A stretch of 64,000 bases of DNA, from the NCBI RefSeq assembly GCF_018129995.1, contig NZ_JAFCKS010000003.1:806001-870000 (forward strand), in the 5' to 3' direction. Below the pieces are notes generated by a model. The model made no database searches and was not told the DNA's origin. It worked only from the letters and a program-made list of their open reading frames with translations. Below are positions 57,925 through 64,000 of this stretch, piece after piece. How positions within the stretch are numbered: position 1 is the first letter of the stretch; each line of letters opens with the position of its first letter. This stretch comes from Bradyrhizobium sp. SZCCT0153. GTDB lineage: Bacteria > Pseudomonadota > Alphaproteobacteria > Rhizobiales > Xanthobacteraceae. The translations under genes were made by a program, and so were the position numbers.

Positions 57925-58996
57925 CAAAATCTCGCGGCGCGCTTTGTTCGGCGGCATCGCTGCGCTCGCGCTTGCACGCCGTGCGGGCGCGCAAGGCTAT
58001 GCCGGGCTCGGCGAGACGGCCGACGGCTTTGCGAAGGTCACGCCGGGAAAGACGTTCGCCTTTCCCGCCGATCACGGGCCGCATCCTGATTTTCGCATCG
58101 AGTGGTGGTATCTCACGGCAAATCTCGTCGACGCGAGCGGCGCGGCTTGCGGCCTGCAATGGACGCTGTTCCGTCAGGCGGCGCAGCCGGGACCGCAGGG
58201 CGAAGGCTGGGCCAATCAGCAGATCTGGATGGCGCACGCCGCAGTGACGCGCGCGGACACCCACCGCTTCAACGAGGTATTTTCCCGCGGCGGGATCGGA
58301 CAGGCCGGCGTCACGGCAAAACCGTTTGCGGCCTGGATCGACGATTGGGAGATGAAGGGTCTCGAGCGCAGCGACGATCGCACCCTGGCGCCGCTGACGC
58401 TGAAGGCCGCGGGTACCGACTTCAGCTACGCGCTGACACTGGAGGCCGATCGTCCCGTGGTGCTGCAGGGCGATGGCGGCTACAGCCGCAAGTCGGAGCG
58501 CGGGCAAGCGTCGTACTATTACAGCCAGCCGTTCTACCGCGCGCGGGGCACGCTCACCATCGACGACAAGCCGGCCGATGTCTCCGGCCAGGCCTGGATG
58601 GACCGCGAATGGAGCAGCCAGCCGCTCGACGCCGACCAGACCGGCTGGGACTGGCTGTCGCTGCACCTGTCATCCGGCGACAAGCTGATGCTGTACCGGC
58701 TGCGGCAGAAGGACGGCCGGAATTATCCGTTCGGCAACTGGATCACCGCCGCAGGCGGCACGCAGATGATTGCAGGCAACGACATCCAGATGTTTCCGAG
58801 CGCAACGGCGGAGGTTGCTGGACGCAAGCTGCCGGTGGAATGGCAGATCGCGATTCCCTCGCGGTCGTTCTCGATCCGCTGCAAGCCGCTCAATCCCAAG
58901 GCCTGGATGGGGACCGGCTTCTCCTATTGGGAAGGACCGATCAGCTTCGCCGGCACGCATGACGGCGTTGGCTATCTCGAGCTGACCGGGTATTGA
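57914..58996 (+). CDS. AttH-like lipocalin-fold protein (CrtC/AttH family)
   Basis: A 360-residue exported protein with a Tat-type signal (ISRRALFGGIAALALA) and a tandem lipocalin-like beta structure related to AttH and carotenoid hydratase: PDFRIEWWYLTANLVD, MAHAAVTRADTH, SGQAWMDREWSSQ and FSYWEGPISF. It overlaps the permease gene by 11 bases. In other genomes AttH-type proteins are coded with LolD/FtsX ABC systems, so it probably binds the hydrophobic compound moved by the transporter. The substrate is not known. Confidence 0.88.
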   Translation: MSADKISRRALFGGIAALALARRAGAQGYAGLGETADGFAKVTPGKTFAFPADHGPHPDFRIEWWYLTANLVDASGAACGLQWTLFRQAAQPGPQGEGWANQQIWMAHAAVTRADTHRFNEVFSRGGIGQAGVTAKPFAAWIDDWEMKGLERSDDRTLAPLTLKAAGTDFSYALTLEADRPVVLQGDGGYSRKSERGQASYYYSQPFYRARGTLTIDDKPADVSGQAWMDREWSSQPLDADQTGWDWLSLHLSSGDKLMLYRLRQKDGRNYPFGNWITAAGGTQMIAGNDIQMFPSATAEVAGRKLPVEWQIAIPSRSFSIRCKPLNPKAWMGTGFSYWEGPISFAGTHDGVGYLELTGY

Positions 58997-59023
58997 ACCG
59001 CGACCTCTTCAAAGGGATTCGCC

Positions 59024-59410
59024 ATGTATCATCTCACTGCCCTCGTCACGCTGCTGGCGATCGCATTTTATTTCTTTACCTGCATCAATGTCTCGCGGTC
59101 GCGGACCAAAACGGGCGTCAGGGTGCCGGCGATGACAGGCCATCCCGATTTCGAGCGCGCTTTCCGCATCCAGATGAACACGCTGGAATGGTTGCCGATC
59201 TTCCTGCCGGCGCTCTGGCTGTTTGCGATCCATATCGGCGACGCCGTCGCAGCCGGAATCGGCGCGGTCTGGATCATCGGCCGCATCGTCTATTTCATCG
59301 GCTATTCGAAGGCCGCCGCAAGGCGCGGCCCCGGCTTTGCGATCCAGGGCATCGCCGCGATTGCGTTGTGGGCAGGCGCTCTGGGGGCAGTGGTGCTGCG
59401 GCTGGTGTGA
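59024..59410 (+). CDS. MAPEG family membrane protein
   Basis: A 128-residue protein with four membrane helices. The motif FERAFRIQMNTLEWLPIFLP with the E-x-x-x-N-x-x-E-like pattern is the MAPEG (glutathione S-transferase/eicosanoid) signature. It lies 27 bases after the AttH gene, so it may be co-transcribed with the ABC system, suggesting work on a lipid-like or electrophilic substrate. Confidence 0.87.
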   Translation: MYHLTALVTLLAIAFYFFTCINVSRSRTKTGVRVPAMTGHPDFERAFRIQMNTLEWLPIFLPALWLFAIHIGDAVAAGIGAVWIIGRIVYFIGYSKAAARRGPGFAIQGIAAIALWAGALGAVVLRLV

Positions 59411-59437
59411 GGCTCGAGCAACCTCAACACACTCAGT

Positions 59438-59465
59438 GTCGTCCCGGCGCGAAGGCCGGGACGAC
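59438..59465. repeat. Palindrome GTCGTCCCGG family between convergent genes
   Basis: GTCGTCCCGGC and its mirror enclose GCGAAG. It sits between the MAPEG gene and the convergent LivK-type gene and likely ends both transcripts. Confidence 0.65.
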
Positions 59466-59492
59466 GGCGGAGCTATTAGCGCGGTCCCCGCC

Positions 59493-60683
59493 TCACTTGG
59501 TCAGCGGGCAGCCGCTTTCCTTGGCGGTAAGGAAGGCCTGGTCGCCGGGGACCACGGCGAGCTGCTTGTAGTAGTCCCACGGCTTCTTCGATTCCGAGGG
59601 CTTCTTGACCTCGAACAGATACATGTCGTGGACCATGCGACCGTTCTGCAGCACCTTGCCCTTGGCGAAGGCGTCGTCGACCGGCAGCTCCTTCAGCTTC
59701 TTGGCGACCGCTTCGGTGTCCTTGGTGCCGGCGGCCTTCACCGCCTTCAGGTAGCTGAGCGTCGCCGAATAGGTGCCGGCGTGGATCATGCTCGGCATTC
59801 TCCCGGTGCGCTTGAAGAAGCGCTCGGAGAATGCCCGCGACGCATCGTCATGATCCCAATAGAAGCCTTCGGTCAGGACCAGGCCTTGCGCCGCCTGCAA
59901 CCCGAGGCCGTTCACCTCCGCAAGCGTCATCAACAGACCGGCGAGCTTCTGGCCGCCGGAGACGATGCCGAACTCGGCCGCCTGCTTGATCGAGTTGGTG
60001 GTGTCCTGGCCCGCATTGGCGAGGCCGACGATCTTCGCCTTCGAGCTCTGCGCCTGCAGCAGGAAGGAGGAGAAGTCCGACGAGTTGAGCGGAACGCGGA
60101 CCGAGCCGAGCACCTTGCCGCCATTGTGGGTGACGATCTCGCTGGTGTCCTTCTCCAGCGCGTAGCCGAAGGCGTAGTCCGCGGTGAGGAAGAACCAGGT
60201 ATCGCCGCCGGCCTTGGTCAGCGCACCGCCGGTACCGACCGCGAGTGCATGGGTATCGAACGCCCAGTGGAAGCCATAGGGCGAGCAGGCGCTGCCGGTG
60301 ATGCTCGAGGTCGCCGCGCCGACCACGATGTCGATCTTCTTCTTTTCCTTCGACAGGTCCTGCACGGCCAGCGCCACCGACGATGTCGTGAGTTCCGTGA
60401 TCATGTCGACATTGTCGGCGTCGTACCAGCGGCGTGCAATGGAGGTGGCGAGGTCAGGCTTGTTCTGGTGATCGGCGGTGATCATCTCGACCTTCTGGCC
60501 GAGCACTTCGCCGCCAAAATCCTCGATCGCCATCTTGGCGGCTTCGACCGAGTACTTGCCGCCGTAGTCGGCATAGACGCCGGACTGGTCGTTGAGGATG
60601 CCGATCTTGACGCCCTGCGCGGAGGCTGGCGCCGCCAGCAACAGGGCAGAGGTTGCGACAGCGGCCAAAAGTGCTGATTTCAT
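59493..60683 (-). CDS. ABC substrate-binding protein, LivK type (paralogue of 1732-2943)
   Basis: A 396-residue periplasmic protein with a signal peptide (SALLLAAPASAQG) followed by VKIGILNDQSGVYADYGG. The whole chain aligns with the protein at 1732-2943, for example GLANAGQDTTNSIKQAAEFG against GLANAGGDTINAVKQAAEFG, and both end in a Cys near the C-terminus. No permease is nearby. The ligand is unknown; the similarity suggests a related carboxylic or aromatic acid. Confidence 0.9.
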   Translation of the reverse strand: MKSALLAAVATSALLLAAPASAQGVKIGILNDQSGVYADYGGKYSVEAAKMAIEDFGGEVLGQKVEMITADHQNKPDLATSIARRWYDADNVDMITELTTSSVALAVQDLSKEKKKIDIVVGAATSSITGSACSPYGFHWAFDTHALAVGTGGALTKAGGDTWFFLTADYAFGYALEKDTSEIVTHNGGKVLGSVRVPLNSSDFSSFLLQAQSSKAKIVGLANAGQDTTNSIKQAAEFGIVSGGQKLAGLLMTLAEVNGLGLQAAQGLVLTEGFYWDHDDASRAFSERFFKRTGRMPSMIHAGTYSATLSYLKAVKAAGTKDTEAVAKKLKELPVDDAFAKGKVLQNGRMVHDMYLFEVKKPSESKKPWDYYKQLAVVPGDQAFLTAKESGCPLTK

Positions 60684-60847
60684 TCGTTGGCTCCCAGCAG
60701 TTTTCTGTTTTGAAATCGCGCGGATACTAATGAAGAACCCCGGGCCTGCCCATCCATTTCATGTTGGTCGTTAGTTGGAGGAAGCGCCAAGCAAACGGCG
60801 TCGTCCCGACACCGAGGTGGTCGATACGCCAGTGGTCAACCCCGGCC

Positions 60848-63800
60848 CTATGGAGCCACGACCTCCGGCTTCTTGTCGTTCCGCCCCTCGGCCAGGTTCC
60901 GCACCACCACATAGAAGATCGGTGTGAACAGAAGACCGAACAGGGTGACGCCGATCATGCCGAAGAACACGGCGACGCCGACAGCCTGACGCATTTCCGA
61001 GCCCGAGCCGGACGATATCACCAGCGGCAGCACGCCGAGGATGAAGGCGAAGGAGGTCATCAGGATCGGCCGCAAGCGCAGGCGGCAGGCGTCGATCACG
61101 GCCTCCAGCCGCGGCTTGCCTTCTTTTTCGATGTCGCGCGCAAACTCAACGATCAGGATCGCATTCTTCGCCGCGAGCCCCACGAGAACGACAAATCCGA
61201 TCTGGGTGAGGATGTTGACGTCCTGCCCCATGATGCGCACACCGATGGTCGCAGCGAGCAGGCACATCGGCACGATCAGGATCACCGCGAACGGCAGCGT
61301 CCAGCTGCCATATTGCGCGGCGAGCACGAGATAGACGAACAGCACGCAGATCGGGAACACCAGCAGGCCGGCATTGCCGCCGGTGATTTGCTGGTAGGAA
61401 AGGTCGGTCCATTCGAAAGTGAAGCCGCTCGGCAAGGTATCGTCCGCAAGCTTCTTGATGGTGTTGAGCGCCGTGGTCGAGCTCACGCCCGGCGCTGGCT
61501 CACCCTGGAGCTCGGATGCTGCATAGAGATTGTAGCGGGCGACGCGGTCAGGGCCGGAGACATCCTTGAAGTCGACCACGCTGCCGAGCATCACCATGTC
61601 GCCGGAGGCGTTGCGCGTGCGTAGCCGCGCGAGGTCGGTCGGCTCTTTCCGGAACGGGAAATCGGCCTGCGCGGTGACGTGATAGGTCCGGCCGAACAGG
61701 TTGAAGTCGTTGACATAGGTCGATCCGAAATAGGTCTGGATCGTGTCGTTGATGTTGGCGATCGGCACCCCGAGCTTCTGCGCCTTGGTGCGGTCGATGT
61801 CGACGAAGAGCTGCGGAGTGTTGGCCGAGAACGGCGAGAACACCGTCGGAGCGAGCAGCAAGGGCGATTTGCGCGCCGCGGCGACGAGCTCGTCGGTGGC
61901 TGCGGCGAGCAGTTCAGGCCCGCGACCCTGGCGGTCCTGGATGCGGATGGTGAAGCCGCCGCCAGTGCCGATGCCGGGCACAGCCGGCGGCGGAATCACG
62001 ATGATGAAGGCGCCCTGGATCGCTGCCAGGCGCTTGCGCAGCTCGACCGTGATGGCATTTGCGGTAAGCCCCTTCTTGATTCGTGCCTCGGGCTCCTCGA
62101 ATACCGGGAACAGCGCCGCAGCGTTGCCGGCCTGCGTGCGCGTGGCGCCGGAGAAGCCGGCGAAGGCCGCGACGCGGACGATGCCCGGCGTATCCAGCGA
62201 GATCCGCTCGATCTCGCGCACGACCTCGGTGGTGCGCGCCAGCGAGGCCGCACCCGGCAATTGCACGGAGATGATGACGTAGCCGCGGTCCTGCGCCGGA
62301 ATAAAGCCCTGCGGCGTGGTCCCGATCAGCCAGCCGGCACTGCCGATCAGGACCACATAGATCAGGATCATCACCACAGAATGCCGGATGACGAAATTGG
62401 CGACACCGGCATAGCCGTGCGCCAGCCGGTCGAACACGCGGTTGAAGGCACCCGTGAACGCGCTCCAGCCGCGGGCGAGGATATTCCAGCGCGCCGGCGG
62501 CCGCTTCTCCTCGTGCGGAACGAGGAGAAGCGAGGCCAGCGCCGGCGACAGCGTCAGCGAGCAGAAGCAGGAGATCGCGGTCGCGACCGCGATGGTGACG
62601 GCGAATTGCTGGAAGAATTGCCCGGATATGCCCCCTAAGAACGCGGTCGGGACGAACACGGCACACAGCACCAGCGCGATCGAGACCAGCGCGCCGCCGA
62701 CCTCCTCCATGGTCTTGAGCGCGGCATCGCGCCTGCTCATGCCGTGCTCGAGATGTCGCTCGACATTCTCGACCACCACGATGGCGTCGTCGACCACGAT
62801 GCCGACGGCGAGCACGAGGCCGAACAGGGTAAGGTTGTTGATGGAGAAGCCCAGCGCCGCCATCACTGCAAATGTGCCGACCAGCGAGACCGGGATCGCG
62901 ATGATCGGAATGATCGCCGGCCGCCAGCCTTGCAGGAACACCAGCACGACGATCACCACGAGCAGCATGGCCTCGTAGATGGTCTTGATCAGCTCGTGGA
63001 CCGACTGCGCGATGAACTCGGTCGGGTTGTAGCCGATATTGTAGTCGAGCCCCTTCGGAAAGCTCTCCTTGAGCTTCGTCATGGTGTCGGAGATGTTCTT
63101 TGCCGTGGCGAGCGCGTTCGATCCCGGCCGCTGCGTCACCAGCATGGCGACCGCCGATTTGCGCAGCAGGAAGCTGTTGGTGGAATACGCCAGCGCCCCG
63201 AGCTCGATGCGCGCGACGTCGCGCAGGCGCACCGTGCGGCCATCAGAGCCGGCCTTGATCAGGATATCCTCGAACTGCTTCTGGTCTTTCAAGCGCCCGG
63301 TGAAGGTGAGATTGGGCTGGAAGGCGCGGTCGGCGATCGGAGGTTCGGCGATCTGGCCGCCCGCGATCTGCACGTTCTGCGCCCGGATCGCGGCGAGCAC
63401 TTCGGCCGAGGTCAGGCCGAGATTGGCGATCCGGTCGGGATCGAGCCAGAGCCGCATCGAATAGTCGCGTGCGCCGAAGATCTGGATGTCGCCGACGCCG
63501 TCGATCCGCAGCAGCTGGTCGCGGACCTGGAGCAGCGCGTAGTTGGAGATGTAGAGCTGGTCGAAGGTGTCGTCCGGCGACAGCATGAACACGACCATCA
63601 GGATGTCGGGCGAGTTCTTGCGGGTGACGACGCCGTTGCGCTGCACCTCGTCGGGCAGTTGCGGCTGCGCGATCGCGACGCGGTTCTGCACCAGCACCTG
63701 CGCCTTGTCGAGGTCGGTGCCGAGCTTGAAGGTGACGGTGATGGTGAGCTGGCCGTTCGAGGTCGCCTGGCTGTAGAGATACAGCATGTCCTCGACGCCG

Positions 63801-64000
63801 TTGATCTGTTGCTCTATCGGAGCGGCGACGGTGTCGGACACGGTTTGCGCCGACGCGCCCGGATATTGCGTGGTGACCACGACGGTCGGCGGCACCACCT
63901 GCGGATATTCGGAGACCGGCAGCGTGGTGTAGGCGAGCGCGCCGACGATCAGCAGCACGATCGACAGCACCATCGCCAGGATGGGCTGGTTGATGGAGAG
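60848..64000 (-). CDS. RND efflux permease (HAE1/AcrB family), N-terminus cut
   Basis: About 1,050 residues are present; the frame is open to the right edge (first visible residues LSINQPILAMVLSI), so only a few N-terminal residues are missing. It is a drug/hydrophobe exporter using the proton gradient. TM4 charged pair (VVDDAIVVVENVERHLE), porter-domain sequences (PEYPQVVPPTVVVTTQYPGA region) and GFIPAQDRGY are typical. The usual partner membrane fusion protein should lie just outside the window. No outer-membrane channel gene follows on this side. Confidence 0.93.
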   Translation of the reverse strand, partial: LSINQPILAMVLSIVLLIVGALAYTTLPVSEYPQVVPPTVVVTTQYPGASAQTVSDTVAAPIEQQINGVEDMLYLYSQATSNGQLTITVTFKLGTDLDKAQVLVQNRVAIAQPQLPDEVQRNGVVTRKNSPDILMVVFMLSPDDTFDQLYISNYALLQVRDQLLRIDGVGDIQIFGARDYSMRLWLDPDRIANLGLTSAEVLAAIRAQNVQIAGGQIAEPPIADRAFQPNLTFTGRLKDQKQFEDILIKAGSDGRTVRLRDVARIELGALAYSTNSFLLRKSAVAMLVTQRPGSNALATAKNISDTMTKLKESFPKGLDYNIGYNPTEFIAQSVHELIKTIYEAMLLVVIVVLVFLQGWRPAIIPIIAIPVSLVGTFAVMAALGFSINNLTLFGLVLAVGIVVDDAIVVVENVERHLEHGMSRRDAALKTMEEVGGALVSIALVLCAVFVPTAFLGGISGQFFQQFAVTIAVATAISCFCSLTLSPALASLLLVPHEEKRPPARWNILARGWSAFTGAFNRVFDRLAHGYAGVANFVIRHSVVMILIYVVLIGSAGWLIGTTPQGFIPAQDRGYVIISVQLPGAASLARTTEVVREIERISLDTPGIVRVAAFAGFSGATRTQAGNAAALFPVFEEPEARIKKGLTANAITVELRKRLAAIQGAFIIVIPPPAVPGIGTGGGFTIRIQDRQGRGPELLAAATDELVAAARKSPLLLAPTVFSPFSANTPQLFVDIDRTKAQKLGVPIANINDTIQTYFGSTYVNDFNLFGRTYHVTAQADFPFRKEPTDLARLRTRNASGDMVMLGSVVDFKDVSGPDRVARYNLYAASELQGEPAPGVSSTTALNTIKKLADDTLPSGFTFEWTDLSYQQITGGNAGLLVFPICVLFVYLVLAAQYGSWTLPFAVILIVPMCLLAATIGVRIMGQDVNILTQIGFVVLVGLAAKNAILIVEFARDIEKEGKPRLEAVIDACRLRLRPILMTSFAFILGVLPLVISSGSGSEMRQAVGVAVFFGMIGVTLFGLLFTPIFYVVVRNLAEGRNDKKPEVVAP

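Overview
The window is GC-rich alphaproteobacterial DNA and most resembles Bradyrhizobium or a close relative in Nitrobacteraceae. Pointers are a CYP199A-like P450 with its own ferredoxin (a pair known from Rhodopseudomonas palustris), many orphan solute-binding proteins, a sox cluster, and numerous short GC-rich palindromic intergenic elements. It reads as chromosomal DNA: I see no insertion sequences, phage genes, rRNA, tRNA or CRISPR array. Both ends cut genes: an NADH dehydrogenase on the left and an RND pump on the right.

Layout. (1) 1-1600: end of a type II NADH dehydrogenase and a slipin. (2) 1.7-8.0 kb: an aromatic-acid module with a LivK-type binding protein, [2Fe-2S] ferredoxin and P450 opposite a MarR regulator, then a feruloyl-CoA synthetase opposite a second MarR regulator across a 21-bp operator-like palindrome. 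(3) 8.2-18.9 kb: a nitrogen-scavenging locus. atzF (allophanate hydrolase) lies opposite a transport and hydrolase operon (binding protein, DppB, DppC, fused ATPase, AtzG, AtzE, AtzH, GntR). Both transcription units begin with a GG-N10-GC sigma-54 promoter. (4) 18.9-21.5 kb: an APH-fold kinase-like protein and an orphan UgpB-type binding protein. (5) 21.6-27.2 kb: a signalling operon of TRAP-type binding protein, TorS-like kinase, receiver-kinase and OmpR regulator. (6) 27.5-28.1 kb: an ECF-type sigma factor. (7) 28.6-32.6 kb: CcdA-like and TlpA-like redox proteins, then a bd-type (CioAB) quinol oxidase with a 42-residue third subunit. (8) 32.7-45.5 kb: a duplicated TM/PH-like protein, an L,D-transpeptidase, an AapJ-like protein, two acyl-CoA dehydrogenases, a CMD protein, a VOC protein, two MFS carriers, an S9 peptidase and a DUF938 methyltransferase. 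(9) 45.7-51.6 kb: soxXYZAKB followed by a DsrE-like protein and a persulfide dioxygenase-rhodanese fusion. (10) 51.7-64 kb: two more MFS carriers, an AttEFGH-type ABC system with a MAPEG protein, a second LivK-type protein paralogous to the first, and the RND pump.

The most interesting part is region 3. The AtzE/G/H/F enzymes known from cyanuric acid breakdown occur here without the ring-opening AtzD. They are joined to a peptide-type ABC importer and carry sigma-54 promoters on both arms, which suggests a nitrogen-starvation pathway for an unidentified ureido or carboxylated-urea compound. The fused ATPase of this operon also carries, in frame between its two domains, a copy of the palindromic repeat that is otherwise found between genes. 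The four-gene signalling operon in region 5 is the second place worth attention.
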